Below are positions 37,943-47,701 of a DNA stretch of 64,000 bases, in pieces. Numbering within the stretch: position 1 is the first letter of the stretch; every line of letters starts with the position of its first letter. The stretch comes from Arenibacter arenosicollis (GTDB lineage: Bacteria; Bacteroidota; Bacteroidia; Flavobacteriales; Flavobacteriaceae), in the NCBI RefSeq assembly GCF_014397245.1, contig NZ_JACLHY010000005.1:62001-126000 (forward strand), read 5' to 3'. Both the position numbers and the translations under genes were made by a program. The notes beneath the pieces were generated by a model, which was not told the DNA's origin, did no database searches, and was given only the letters and a program-made list of their open reading frames with translations.

Positions 37943-38314
37943 ATGAAAAATAGAACCCACATATTAACGCTATTTGTTCTTTTGCTGTTCCTTCCGGTCA
38001 GTGAAGTTTTGGCATGTGGAAATTCCAAGGAGAACTCCAAAATTGTAAGTAACAGTTGTTCTGCCAATGATCACCATACTGAAAAAAAATCGTGCTGCGA
38101 CTCAGAAAAAAATCATGCTGATGAGGGCATGGGTGGAAGTTGTAGCAATACCTCTTGTCATTGCCCAGTTCCAATAAACGCTCCCGTTTATTTAACCAAT
38201 TTTGAATTAACATCAACAAATAATTACATTGTATTGGAAATTGATTGGGCATATATCCAAAAAAATCCGAAATTAGTTTATCTCCCCATTTGGCAATGGC
38301 CCAAAATAGGCTGA
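37943..38314 (+). CDS. Small secreted Cys/His-rich protein next to copper genes
   Basis: A Sec signal (MKNRTHILTLFVLLLFLPVSEVLA) precedes a region rich in metal ligands: SCSANDHH, KKSCCDSEKNH and SCSNTSCHCPVP. The last 45 residues have no cysteine. The 123-residue protein may bind copper or related metals outside the cytoplasm. It is 129 bp before the HMA/DUF3347 gene and on the same strand. A TAAATTTG box at 37922-37929 suits a promoter just ahead of the ATG. The family is not one I can name. Confidence 0.75.
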   Translation: MKNRTHILTLFVLLLFLPVSEVLACGNSKENSKIVSNSCSANDHHTEKKSCCDSEKNHADEGMGGSCSNTSCHCPVPINAPVYLTNFELTSTNNYIVLEIDWAYIQKNPKLVYLPIWQWPKIG

Positions 38315-38443
38315 CTTTTCTATGATGGCCATAGGTCTGTCTTTTTATTTCAAGCAGAGACCTATATATTAACTTAGAATAATTAATTTTTTTAACAATT
38401 TGAAAAGGTTGTCACAAACACCTTTTTACAAAATTCTGGTACA

Positions 38444-39304
38444 ATGAAAAAATCAATAAATATAATAATGGCAATTTCCTTATTGTTATCCTTAACAGTG
38501 TGTATAGCCCAAACAAATAATAAAAAATCTGAATCCCTGAAAATCTATGGAAACTGTGCAATGTGCGAGAAAACCATTGAAAAGGCAGGTAATTTAAACA
38601 ATGAAGCCACTGTAGATTGGAACAAAGACACGAAAATGGCAATCATTTCCTATGATAGTCTGGCCACATCAAAAGAAGATATTCTAAAGAGAATTGCATT
38701 GGCAGGTTATGACAGTGATATCTTTTTTGCGCCCGACGATACTTATGCGAATTTGCCAGAATGTTGCCAATATGAACGTGCTAAAAAAGATGCCCATAAT
38801 ATGGAGTCACATGACATGAAAATGGTCAACGACCATTCACAACATGGTGCAATGTCTCAAGATAGTCAGGACAAAAATGCGCTTTCAAGTGTTTTTGAAA
38901 ATTATTTCACGCTTAAGGATGCCCTGGTAAAAACGGATAGACCCTTGGCGTCTACTTCAGCTGAAGGCCTTTTGAAATCGGTGAAGGAAGTGCAAATGAA
39001 TAAACTTCCAATGGACGTTCATATGGTTTGGATGAAGGTGATTGAAAATCTTAACGAAGACCTAGCGGGAATGGTGGCAACCAAAGACGTTGGAAAACAG
39101 CGTGATTATTTTATGTCACTTTCAAAAAACATGTATGAAGTTATGAAGGTTTCAAAATCCCAAACCCCCGTATATTACCAATTTTGTCCAATGGCCAATG
39201 GAGGAAAAGGTGCTAATTGGCTTAGTAGGGACGAAGTCATTAAGAATCCATATTATGGTGCACAGATGTTGAGTTGTGGCAATACAGTGGAAACCATAAA
39301 CTAA
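38444..39304 (+). CDS. Periplasmic copper-binding protein: HMA domain plus DUF3347
   Basis: After a signal peptide (MKKSINIIMAISLLLSLTVCIAQ) comes a heavy-metal-associated domain with GNCAMC (Cys38, Cys41). A Met/His-rich linker (MESHDMKMVNDHSQHGAMS) leads to a DUF3347 domain of about 150 residues, recognisable by ALSSVFENYFTLKDALV and the C-terminal YYQFCPMANGGKGANWLS. DUF3347 is found with CusB-type copper efflux proteins. It probably collects copper and delivers it to the multicopper oxidase, whose gene begins 8 bp later. Confidence 0.88.
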   Translation: MKKSINIIMAISLLLSLTVCIAQTNNKKSESLKIYGNCAMCEKTIEKAGNLNNEATVDWNKDTKMAIISYDSLATSKEDILKRIALAGYDSDIFFAPDDTYANLPECCQYERAKKDAHNMESHDMKMVNDHSQHGAMSQDSQDKNALSSVFENYFTLKDALVKTDRPLASTSAEGLLKSVKEVQMNKLPMDVHMVWMKVIENLNEDLAGMVATKDVGKQRDYFMSLSKNMYEVMKVSKSQTPVYYQFCPMANGGKGANWLSRDEVIKNPYYGAQMLSCGNTVETIN

Positions 39305-39311
39305 CTAAGAA

Positions 39312-41534
39312 ATGATCGGACACAAAAAATGTTGGACAGTATTAATGGTAATACTGTCCATCCATTTTGGCTATGGCCAGAATGTAGTTAGATATGAATT
39401 AACGGTAACGGATACCATAGTTAATTTTTCGGGCAAAGAAAAAAGGGCTATTGCCGTCAACGGGCAAATTCCGATGCCAACACTTACGTTTACAGAAGGT
39501 GATATTGCTGAAATAGTGGTTCACAATAAGCTTAAGGAAGGGACCTCTTTACATTGGCACGGGGTATATCTACCCAACAAGGAAGATGGTGTGCCTTTTT
39601 TGACCCAAATGCCGATTGCAACTAACACCACGCATACCTATAGTTTCCCTATTATTCAAAACGGAACTCATTGGTATCACAGTCATAGTGGTTTACAGGA
39701 ACAAATAGGAATGTATGGATCATTGATCCTAAAGAAAAAGGAATCGGACCCCACCTTTAGAAAAGGTATAGATGACTTACCTGCTGTTCCTATTATATTG
39801 AGCGAATGGACAGATATAAAACCTGAAAATGTACATAGAATGTTGCATAACGCCAATGACTGGGGTGGAATTAAAAAAGGTACGGTTCAGAGTTATTCGG
39901 AGGCTATAAAGGCAGGGCATTTTAAGACTAAACTGGAAAACGAATGGAAGCGTATGCTGGCCATGGACGTAAGTGATGTGTATTACGATAAATTTCTTGT
40001 CAATGGGAAGGAGGAAAGCCAACTGCCCCAATTTAGGGCGGGGGAGAAGGTACGCTTACGCATATCCAATGGTGGAGCGTCTTCCTATTTTTGGCTTACC
40101 TACGCTGGTGGAAAAATAACCGTTGTGGCCAATGATGGAAATGATGTGGTACCAGTTGAGGTAGACCGATTAATTATTGGCGTTTCGGAAACATATGATG
40201 TGGTAGTTAATATTCCTCAGGAGGATACTGCCTATGAATTATTGGCGACCCCTGAGGACCGTACCAAGTCTGCCTCAATTTACTTGGGCAATGGCACCAT
40301 ACAACTGAAAAGTAGAATGCCAAAACTAAAGTATTTTGAAGGTATGAAAATGATGAACGGCATGATGAATATGGACGGAACCATGGATGATATGGGCATG
40401 GATATGTCCCTTCAAAAAATGGATATGAACACAGTGATGTATCCAGAGATTACCGGAAGTACTGATATGAAAATGGACGACAAAATGGACCATGCAAATC
40501 ATTCCATGAAAACCGAACAGGATTTGGTGACCTTAAATTACGGCATGTTAAAAGCACCACATCCAACAACCTTGCCTAAAGATGCCCCAGTAAGGGAACT
40601 CCGTTTTGAACTAACGGGAAATATGAACCGTTACGTTTGGAGTATGGACAATAAAGTGCTGTCTGAAACAGATAAGATCTTGATTAAAAAGGGTGAGAAT
40701 GTACGGATAACACTATACAATGGATCTATGATGAGGCACCCCATGCACCTGCACGGTCACGATTTTAGGGTAATTAACGGACAAGGGGAATTTGCGCCCT
40801 TAAAGAACGTTTTGGATATAATGCCCATGGAGACCGATACCATAGAGTTTCTCGCAAATGTGGAAGGCGATTGGTTTTTTCACTGCCACATTCTTTATCA
40901 TATGATGGCGGGAATGAACCGTGTTTTTTCTTATGAGGAGCAAGCTCCCAATCCGTATCTTCCCAATAAGGAATGGGCTTACAAAAAGTTGCAAAAAGAA
41001 AGTAACGAATTCCATTTTATGGCGGAAAACGACTTTGCAACCAATGGCAACGATGGAATGGCAATGCTTCAAAATACCCGTTGGAGTATTGGTACGGAAT
41101 GGCGTTTAGGGTATCATGATGGACATGGTTACGAAAGTGAAACCCATATTGGTAGATATATTGGAAAGAATCAGTGGTTTATGCCATTTGTAGGATTCGA
41201 TTGGCGCTATCGAAAATCAGAGGGAAGCGTGGAAAAAAACATTTTTGGACAAGGAAATACAAAGGACACCAGGGCTGTAGCAAGTCTTGGAGCTGAATAT
41301 ACCTTACCTATGTTGGTAACCTTACAAGGAGAGATATTTACGGACGGGAATATACGTTTTCAACTGATGCGGGAGGATATTCCGATTAGCCCAAGATTGC
41401 GATGGGCCTTTATGGTAAATACGGATAAGGAATATATGACAGGCTTCAAGTATATCGTAACACGTAATCTAGGGATTTCCACCCATTATGATAGCGATAT
41501 GGGACTTGGATTTGGAGCTACCTTGAATTATTGA
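39312..41534 (+). CDS. Multicopper oxidase (CopA-type) fused to a CopB-like outer-membrane domain
   Basis: A signal peptide (to about residue 22) precedes three cupredoxin domains. Copper ligands are HWHG (81-84), HWYHSH (120-125), HPMHLHGHDF (from 476) and HCHILYHMMAGM (from 524). A Met-rich insert at about 343-397 (MKMMNGMMNMDGTMDDMGM) is typical of CopA/CueO-like copper detoxification oxidases. Residues from about 555 differ: WSIGTEWRLGYHDGHGYE, FVGFDWRYRKSEG and LRWAFMVNTDKEY look like the beta-strands of CopB outer-membrane proteins. Total length, 740 residues, is well above a plain CopA. The enzyme would oxidise Cu(I) in the periplasm while tethered to the outer membrane. A terminator follows. 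Confidence 0.9.
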   Translation: MIGHKKCWTVLMVILSIHFGYGQNVVRYELTVTDTIVNFSGKEKRAIAVNGQIPMPTLTFTEGDIAEIVVHNKLKEGTSLHWHGVYLPNKEDGVPFLTQMPIATNTTHTYSFPIIQNGTHWYHSHSGLQEQIGMYGSLILKKKESDPTFRKGIDDLPAVPIILSEWTDIKPENVHRMLHNANDWGGIKKGTVQSYSEAIKAGHFKTKLENEWKRMLAMDVSDVYYDKFLVNGKEESQLPQFRAGEKVRLRISNGGASSYFWLTYAGGKITVVANDGNDVVPVEVDRLIIGVSETYDVVVNIPQEDTAYELLATPEDRTKSASIYLGNGTIQLKSRMPKLKYFEGMKMMNGMMNMDGTMDDMGMDMSLQKMDMNTVMYPEITGSTDMKMDDKMDHANHSMKTEQDLVTLNYGMLKAPHPTTLPKDAPVRELRFELTGNMNRYVWSMDNKVLSETDKILIKKGENVRITLYNGSMMRHPMHLHGHDFRVINGQGEFAPLKNVLDIMPMETDTIEFLANVEGDWFFHCHILYHMMAGMNRVFSYEEQAPNPYLPNKEWAYKKLQKESNEFHFMAENDFATNGNDGMAMLQNTRWSIGTEWRLGYHDGHGYESETHIGRYIGKNQWFMPFVGFDWRYRKSEGSVEKNIFGQGNTKDTRAVASLGAEYTLPMLVTLQGEIFTDGNIRFQLMREDIPISPRLRWAFMVNTDKEYMTGFKYIVTRNLGISTHYDSDMGLGFGATLNY

Positions 41535-41605
41535 TTCCTTAAATTAAATTGCTAACGCTGGCCTATGGATTATAACGTAAGTCAGTGGTTTAAATAAAGA
41601 ATACC

Positions 41606-41645
41606 AAAGCCCTATTTTAAAATCATATTGCGAAATAGGGCTTTT
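41606..41645 (+). terminator. Intrinsic terminator of the copper gene set
   Basis: AAAGCCCTATTT pairs with AAATAGGGCTTT and ends in TTTTG. Confidence 0.85.
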
Positions 41646-41686
41646 GCTATTAGTTATACATAAACAGAAGATTGTATATTTATGAG

Positions 41687-42220
41687 ATGACCACAACGGA
41701 TAATTTTCAGGAATTGGAGACCAACCGACTTATCTTACGTAGGTTGGAGGAGACGGACTGGGAGATGATCCTTTATCTGCGCTCGGATAAGGAGGTAAAC
41801 AAGTTTGTTAATAGACAGAGCGCAGAAACTAAGGAAAAGGCACTTGCCTTTATTGCCAGGACCAACAATGATATCAAGAAAGGGCAACTATTCCAATGGT
41901 GTATTTCCTTAAAAAATAGTCCTGCTATGATAGGAAATATTGTCCTCTGGAATTTTTCCAAGGATCGAAAAACAGCAGAAGTGGGGTACGACCTAAGTCC
42001 GGAATTTCAAGGCAAGGGCATAATGGACGAGGCTATGAAAGCAGTGCTCGACTTTGGGTTCAACCAATTGAAGTTGGAAATGGTGGAAGCGTTCACCAGT
42101 AAACTAAATGAAAGCTCAAAAAAATTGCTGCTTAGAAATCATTTTAAGTGGAATGCAAGCAGAAAAGACTCGGCCGATGAGGATAATATTATTTATGAGC
42201 TAGATAACTCCAATCGTTAA
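41687..42220 (+). CDS. GNAT acetyltransferase (RimJ/RimL type)
   Basis: I start at the ATG 41687 (MTTTDNFQELETNRLILRRL); an upstream TTG is not needed. The 177-residue protein has the family opening LETNRLILRRLEETDWE and the acetyl-CoA loop LSPEFQGKGIMDEAMKAVL. RimJ/RimL relatives acetylate protein N-termini or small amines; the target is unknown. It stands alone after the copper-set terminator. Confidence 0.88.
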   Translation: MTTTDNFQELETNRLILRRLEETDWEMILYLRSDKEVNKFVNRQSAETKEKALAFIARTNNDIKKGQLFQWCISLKNSPAMIGNIVLWNFSKDRKTAEVGYDLSPEFQGKGIMDEAMKAVLDFGFNQLKLEMVEAFTSKLNESSKKLLLRNHFKWNASRKDSADEDNIIYELDNSNR

Positions 42221-42297
42221 TAGAACACAAAAGATTTTATATCTTACGGTAACATTAGGGACAGTTCTAATAACCACACCCTTTAAAACCACATCCA

Positions 42298-43155
42298 ATG
42301 CAATACTCAAGAAATTCATTTTTAAAAACACTTGGTCTTGGTGGCCTATTGGCTACCAGTTCAGTTTTAACCGCTAGTCCATTCAAGGATCTTTTAGGGG
42401 CAAGTCATACAGGCACGGAAGCAAGAAGTCTTACGCTGGGATTGGCATCCTATTCCACGCGAAAATTTAGTTTGGACGAAACATTGGCAATGGCCAACCG
42501 ATTAAATCTTAAGCAGATTGCGCTCAAAAGCATGCATATGCCATTGGAGAGCAGTGAGGAAGAGATCCAAAGCATAACTGCAAAATTTAATAAGGCAGGA
42601 ATAAACCTTTATGGAGCTGGAGTAATCTATATGAAAACGGCCCAAGAAGTTGAAAACGCTTTTCGCTACGCCAAAGCGGCCAAAATGAAGATGATCATAG
42701 GAGTACCTAATCACGACTTATTGCATTTGGTGGAAATGAAAATAAAAGAGACCAATATAAAGTTGGCCATACATAATCATGGACCAGGAGATGAGGTGTA
42801 CCCAACACCTGAAGTGGTTTACAATAAAATTAAAATGCTCGACTCCCGAATTGGACTTTGTATAGATGTGGGTCACGTACAAAGATTGGGGTTAGATCCC
42901 GTAAAGAACATCAAAAAATATGCGGATCGTTTGTATGATGTCCATCTCAAAGATGTGGACAAATCCGAGGCCGATGGCAAGTCGGTCGAGTTTGGAAGAG
43001 GGGTCTTGGATATCCCTGCGGTTCTCAAAGCCTTGAAAGGGATTAATTATTCTGGGGTAATGGCCATGGAATTTGAAAAGGATACCGATGATGTTTTTGC
43101 TGGCCTTGCCGAATGCGTGGGTTATGTAAACGGAGCATTGGACGCCATGAAATAA
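42298..43155 (+). CDS. Sugar phosphate isomerase/epimerase-like TIM barrel, exported
   Basis: The N-terminus (MQYSRNSFLKTLGLGGLLAT) resembles a Tat-like export signal without the twin arginine. The AP-endonuclease-2/xylose-isomerase-like barrel follows: LAIHNHGPGDE, IGLCIDVGHVQRLG and YDVHLKDVDKSE hold the usual metal-binding His, Asp and Glu residues, with FGRGVLDIPAVL and VMAMEFEKD near the end. Many marine flavobacteria carry secreted members in sugar-degradation clusters; the substrate is unknown. The next gene begins 35 bp downstream. Confidence 0.85.
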   Translation: MQYSRNSFLKTLGLGGLLATSSVLTASPFKDLLGASHTGTEARSLTLGLASYSTRKFSLDETLAMANRLNLKQIALKSMHMPLESSEEEIQSITAKFNKAGINLYGAGVIYMKTAQEVENAFRYAKAAKMKMIIGVPNHDLLHLVEMKIKETNIKLAIHNHGPGDEVYPTPEVVYNKIKMLDSRIGLCIDVGHVQRLGLDPVKNIKKYADRLYDVHLKDVDKSEADGKSVEFGRGVLDIPAVLKALKGINYSGVMAMEFEKDTDDVFAGLAECVGYVNGALDAMK

Positions 43156-43190
43156 GTGGACTGAAATGTAATACAAATATTTTATTAAAG

Positions 43191-44198
43191 ATGAGCGCAC
43201 CTCCAAAAAGCCTTATTCTATTTTTAATTGCTGTAATGGCCTTTGGAGGTTCATTTTTCGCGCAACAACCCTATATACAGGATGTGCAAGGTAGTCACGC
43301 AGTAGACTTCACCCAAATCTGGTTGTCACACGAGCATATTTTGGTCGATTTTATTGGAGCCGATAGTATTCAGCCCGATTCCTGGAACCATGATGCCATA
43401 ATTGCGGAAGTATCTCCTTATTTGGATGAACTGACAGCCTTTAAAGTGAATTATTTTGTGGATGCCACTCCTGCCTACTTAGGAAGGGATGTTCTGCTCT
43501 TAGAAAAACTAGCATTGAAGACAGGCCTGAGGATCATCACCAATACCGGACTGTATGGTGCGCGAAATAATAAATTCCTTCCCAAATATGTCCAGGAACT
43601 AAGCGCTGAAGATTTAGCGCAAAAATGGATCAATGAATTTAAGTTCGGCATAGATGGTACTTCTATAAAACCTGGCTTTATCAAGATTGGCATAGATACT
43701 GCCGACCCTTTGGATACCCTACACCAAAAATTGGTAAAAGCCGCTGCCCTTAGCAGTTTGGAAACGGGATTAACCATAGCCTCCCATACCGGAAAAGCAA
43801 TTGGCCTATGGCCGCAACTGAAGATTCTTAAAGAAATGGGAGTTTCCCCAAACTCATTTATCTGGGTACATGCCCAGGCGGAAGATGATAACGATACATA
43901 TCTAAAGGCGGCAGCTATGGGTTGTTGGATAAGTCTGGACGGTTTGGGATGGGATGTGGATAGGCACCTTAAGAAACTGCTATTTGCCAAAGAACATGGC
44001 ATATTGGACCGCATTCTAATATCCCATGATGCGGGTTGGTACGATCCCCAAAAGCAACAACAGACAATTACCCCTTATACAAATATTTATACCAAACTCC
44101 TTCCGCAGCTCAGAACACAAGGCTTCACGGAAGAGGAAATTAATCTATTGCTGTCTGTGAATCCGGCTAAGGCTTTTTCTATAGAAATGGAGGACTAA
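43191..44198 (+). CDS. Phosphotriesterase-family metal-dependent hydrolase, secreted
   Basis: The ATG at 43191 begins a signal peptide (MSAPPKSLILFLIAVMAFGG); a start at 43113 would overlap the previous gene by 43 bases and hide the signal. Metal ligands of the amidohydrolase fold are visible: HEH (47-49), the carboxylated Lys165 in FIKIG, His199 in ASHTGKA, His227 in WVHAQAE and Asp280 in ISHDAGW. The family includes lactonases and phosphotriesterases; natural substrates are mostly lactones. The 335-residue protein follows the isomerase-like gene by 35 bp, so they may act on one sugar-derived compound. Confidence 0.88.
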   Translation: MSAPPKSLILFLIAVMAFGGSFFAQQPYIQDVQGSHAVDFTQIWLSHEHILVDFIGADSIQPDSWNHDAIIAEVSPYLDELTAFKVNYFVDATPAYLGRDVLLLEKLALKTGLRIITNTGLYGARNNKFLPKYVQELSAEDLAQKWINEFKFGIDGTSIKPGFIKIGIDTADPLDTLHQKLVKAAALSSLETGLTIASHTGKAIGLWPQLKILKEMGVSPNSFIWVHAQAEDDNDTYLKAAAMGCWISLDGLGWDVDRHLKKLLFAKEHGILDRILISHDAGWYDPQKQQQTITPYTNIYTKLLPQLRTQGFTEEEINLLLSVNPAKAFSIEMED

Positions 44199-44201
44199 AT
44201 C

Positions 44202-44945
44202 TCAATATTCAATCTCCAATTCCTCGTATTGTACTTCCTCAATAATATCTTCCCTGTTGGAATCTACTTTTGGATTGTAAAGATCCTTACTTATAGGGTG
44301 TGCCTTTATGGCCACATCCTCCATATCATCTTCCATTACATTACGGATTTCTTCTTCGTTGAGGTCGTTGTTCAACCATACGTCCACATCCTCGTCCCTT
44401 AAAATTATGGGTCTCCTATTTTTGGTATTGTGGATTTTCTTGAAGAGGGGAGTGGCGGCCTTGGTCAAGATGGTAAAGGTATTATAACCGTCCTTGGTTG
44501 TAGTGTAGAGTCCGGCCAGGCTCATAAGGGCCTCATTTTTTCGTTCAAAATAAAAAGGAATCTTAAACTTTTTGGGTGCCGTATGGGGTTCATAAAATCC
44601 GTTTACGGGAATTACGCAACGCTTGGTCATGGCACTGAAGCGATAAATAAAATGATCAAAAAGTTTTTCCGATTGGGCATTGAGTCCCGCCCCAAATCTG
44701 GCCGCGTCCTTGTAGTAGTTTTTAAAATCGGCACCCATACTGTTTTGTGGCATTATACCCCACATAGAGGGGGTAATATGGCCACTACTTTCTTGGGGAA
44801 TGATCCATAACAAGGGGTGTGCCCAGCCGTTGGCATGGTGATAAGTGAGTTCTCCTTCTATAGGGGTCTTGCCCATTAATTTGGAAACATTGTAAAATTT
44901 CTCCACGTCCTTTACGGAGGTGGTTACCCTGGTACCGAAACACAT
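44202..44945 (-). CDS. SOS response-associated peptidase (YedK/HMCES type)
   Basis: Cys2 after Met1 (MCFGTRV) is the residue that crosslinks to abasic sites in single-stranded DNA. Other landmarks are the Asn/Glu pair in CVIPVNGFYEPH (family CLIPADGFYEW), PFYFERKNEALMSLAGLY and TKAATPLFKKIHNTKNRRPIIL with the active His. The acidic C-terminal tail is a normal extension. The 247-residue enzyme protects abasic sites during replication. It converges with the phosphotriesterase gene, three bases apart. Confidence 0.93.
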   Translation of the reverse strand: MCFGTRVTTSVKDVEKFYNVSKLMGKTPIEGELTYHHANGWAHPLLWIIPQESSGHITPSMWGIMPQNSMGADFKNYYKDAARFGAGLNAQSEKLFDHFIYRFSAMTKRCVIPVNGFYEPHTAPKKFKIPFYFERKNEALMSLAGLYTTTKDGYNTFTILTKAATPLFKKIHNTKNRRPIILRDEDVDVWLNNDLNEEEIRNVMEDDMEDVAIKAHPISKDLYNPKVDSNREDIIEEVQYEELEIEY

Positions 44946-45052
44946 AAAAATAGTTTTACCCTAATTTAAGAATTTAACTTTTCTGGATTGACTTCAAAAT
45001 CAAAAAATCGTAAATTTGGAAAATATCCATAAAATAGGATTATTTCCAAATA

Positions 45053-45310
45053 ATGAAAAATATTGTGTACAGAAATCATGATCGATATGCCATTAAACGC
45101 CTCCTTATGGAAATAGGTGCGCACCAATTGAACAAGGAATGCGAGTTGATGCGACTCCCCTTTCCAAAGCGCTTGGGCCTATTTTATATAGAAAGTTCGG
45201 ATGATTGTGTATACCTGGTATATAAATATTACGATGGGGAAAGAAAGGTCATGAAATTGGACCGCTACGAACTCCCTGAAGCAGGATGGGAACGGGTTAA
45301 TTTGGAGTGA
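45053..45310 (+). CDS. Small conserved-looking hypothetical protein
   Basis: The 85-residue ORF has good composition, a normal ATG after an A/T-rich leader and no signal or membrane segment. It contains MRLPFPKRLGLFYIESSDD and VYLVYKYYDGERKVMKLDRY, which suggests a small beta-rich fold. It is divergent from the SOS peptidase gene with about 107 bp between. I do not recognise the family. Confidence 0.6.
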   Translation: MKNIVYRNHDRYAIKRLLMEIGAHQLNKECELMRLPFPKRLGLFYIESSDDCVYLVYKYYDGERKVMKLDRYELPEAGWERVNLE

Positions 45311-46240
45311 AGCTAATTTAGCGTTGGATGGATGGTATTGAGAATTGAGTAGTGCATAGTTTTCAGTAATCAGTGGTCGATGTTTTTCAGGCAAAAGCCA
45401 TTAGCCACTAGGCAATATTAATATGTTAGTTTAATATTATTAACAGTCGTCAGGTAGGCGCAGCGCGGCAATCAGCTTGTTACAGTTTGCAATGATCAAT
45501 AAGCAATGTTCAGTCTAATTTTCAAGTTTGCGGAACCAGTCATTTCGAATGAACATGAGAAATCGCACAAGCAGCTCCAGCCTATTTTGTGCGACTTCTC
45601 TCGTCCCGAAAAGGGACTCTGTCGAAGTGACCTACATTGTCCGTTTGAATGCATTCGGATATCTATCGGGAGAGAACTTCCTAGGTGTAAATCCGCTAAC
45701 GGCTCCCCTCTTGGAAAGAAAGGGGAGTTTGAAATTCCGAACCCTAAACCAATCCTCTATATATTGTCCCAATCCCAAGGCCCGCAATTTCAATCCCTTC
45801 CGTCTTCGCTTATGGCGAAGCCACCTTGTCCTCCCGCGGAAAACGCGGGACAGGCTTAACCAAGGGAAGGAGCCCTTGCTGTCGTCGTTGCGAGCGAAGC
45901 GCGGCAATCTGTTTGTTGTCAGAACGCAACAAATTCCCCTTTTAAGAGAACATGTACCGTTTTTTTAGTGGAAATTCCTGCCCCGTATTTTGGCGGGGTT
46001 CGGGAGTGTTCAGTAGTCAATATTCTTCTAAGGTATGACTATAAGTAGTTTTGATCCTTCTAGAAAACATGAACAGACTTCAATTTTGTTCTGCGTTGTC
46101 CACTAAAACAACGTATGTTTACGTTTATATAAAACCACCACCATCTTTAAACCAAATATGACCCCAATATTCTCGGGATATAAAGGAATTAAGTCCATCT
46201 TCCAACCTATCCTATATAGGGTAACCCATCAACCCTGTCA
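45311..46240. repeat. Repeat-rich intergenic region with R3 copy 1
   Basis: The main element is R3 (about 45538-45735), also found near 48061-48245. It opens with CAGTCATTTCGAA and contains the hairpin TCGCACA (45563-45569) / TGTGCGA (45588-45594), then TCCCGAAAAGGGACTCTGTC and AACGGCTCCCCTCTT. Bacterial repeats of the GCGAGCGAAGCGCGGCAATC type lie at about 45888-45910 and, weaker, at 45450. ORFs through this area have repeat-driven composition and I do not call them. Confidence 0.7.
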
Positions 46241-47701
46241 ATGAAAAAACCACTTCTTTATTCATTACTCTTTTTGATTATTGCTTGTAATTCGGACAAT
46301 GTTGTCCCAGCGACAAATGCAGAAGTAATTCCAACAGAGGAAGAGACTTTGCCAGAAGAAGAGGTGGAGGAAGTGCCTGTGGAAGAGGTTTTATTGCCAG
46401 AAGAGGTTTTCCCGGCTGGAAGTTTGAACAGTTTTTTTTCCAACTGTTTAATCTCCGATAGATCTAGCAATATTGCGAGAAAGTACCCCATACAAATAAC
46501 GGAATATGACCAGGGCAATAACAGGGTCAAAACCAATTATTCAAACTTGGAAAATTTATTGATGCAGGGCAGTAATAATCAAAGTTGGTTTGTAACCCAA
46601 AATGCTGAAGCTTCAACGGTAGTTGAAATAGTAAATGTAGATACAACGGAGGGTTGGATCGGACTAGGGAATACCTATCTCGGAAGTTTAAATACCAGAA
46701 TCGGTGCGACCTTGGAATTTTTTAATCCTTTTATCAATTACGAAATTATAAATGATAGGCCATTATTTAGCCCTTATCCTACCGTTGCATCCGAGGAAAA
46801 CCTCCATTATATACAACCAGGTGGTCTCATTGAAAAATCCGATGGCACCTATATTCTATTGACTCCTGTGGTATTCGGTCCACATACCAAAAGAAGTATT
46901 TATTATGCCAGCAGTTCCAATTTGGAAGATTGGACCTTCCATGATGACTTGGTATTGGAAACCATGACCATCCCCTTTGCCAAAGCAAATGGTAACATGT
47001 TTTCTACGGGAAATCCGTTAAGATTGGAAGATGGTAGTTTGCTGGTGTTGTTGGGGGTACAGCAGCCAAACAATAATTATACTTCTGCCTATATGATCAT
47101 TGATGAAGAGCTGAATATTTTGCAACAGCCAACCGAAATTATGATCCCGGAATGGAACGGTTTGGATCAAAACAGCTTTCCTTTGTCCATCACAAAATTT
47201 AATAATGAGTATAGGATATTATTTCACCGAAGAAATCCAAGTTTTATTGATAGGGAAATCCATGAAATTGTAGCTTCAAATTTGTTCGATGCCCTGAATT
47301 TGAATCAAAGCATTATCTCTTCCAATATTATCCACAAAGGAAATACCAGCAGTGGTTATTTACGCGGGAAAGCAGATGATGCGGCATATATGGAATTTAA
47401 TTCGGAACTCTATATACTCCTCGGTGGTGAAGAGTTAGGGTCTACCTATTTAACTTCGAGGAACAGGGAATACGGACTGGTGAAATGGAACGGAGGTAAT
47501 TGGGACCATGATAGTAGAAGTCCATTATTGGTGAACCCAGTGCAATTGTACAAAAAGTACCCTGAATATGATTGGGCTTGGGATCACCTAGGGGCCTTTG
47601 TCTCCCCAATCATCAAGAATAATACCCTATACATTTTTATGGCTTTTGGGACGGACAATCCAGATTACTTTATTTCAGGTATAAAGGTGTCTTTAAATTA
47701 A
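46241..47701 (+). CDS. Beta-propeller lipoprotein, glycosidase-like
   Basis: The lipoprotein signal ends at Cys16 (LLFLIIAC). Residues 22-60 form a Glu/Pro/Val-rich spacer (EEETLPEEEVEEVPVEEV). The remaining 420 residues have a repeating strand pattern (YIQPGGLIEKSDGTYILLTP, SIYYASSSNLEDWTFHDD, GNPLRLEDGSLLVLLG, AWDHLGAFVSPIIKNNTLYI) that resembles the five-bladed propellers of GH43/GH32/GH117-like enzymes. Catalytic acids cannot be assigned with confidence. It is probably displayed on the surface to act on or bind a glycan. It stands alone between two repeat-rich gaps. Confidence 0.65.
   Translation: MKKPLLYSLLFLIIACNSDNVVPATNAEVIPTEEETLPEEEVEEVPVEEVLLPEEVFPAGSLNSFFSNCLISDRSSNIARKYPIQITEYDQGNNRVKTNYSNLENLLMQGSNNQSWFVTQNAEASTVVEIVNVDTTEGWIGLGNTYLGSLNTRIGATLEFFNPFINYEIINDRPLFSPYPTVASEENLHYIQPGGLIEKSDGTYILLTPVVFGPHTKRSIYYASSSNLEDWTFHDDLVLETMTIPFAKANGNMFSTGNPLRLEDGSLLVLLGVQQPNNNYTSAYMIIDEELNILQQPTEIMIPEWNGLDQNSFPLSITKFNNEYRILFHRRNPSFIDREIHEIVASNLFDALNLNQSIISSNIIHKGNTSSGYLRGKADDAAYMEFNSELYILLGGEELGSTYLTSRNREYGLVKWNGGNWDHDSRSPLLVNPVQLYKKYPEYDWAWDHLGAFVSPIIKNNTLYIFMAFGTDNPDYFISGIKVSLN

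Noticed and set aside
45506-45968. Overlapping ORFs of 91-146 codons
   Set aside because: All are translations of repeat R3 and its neighbours in different frames.
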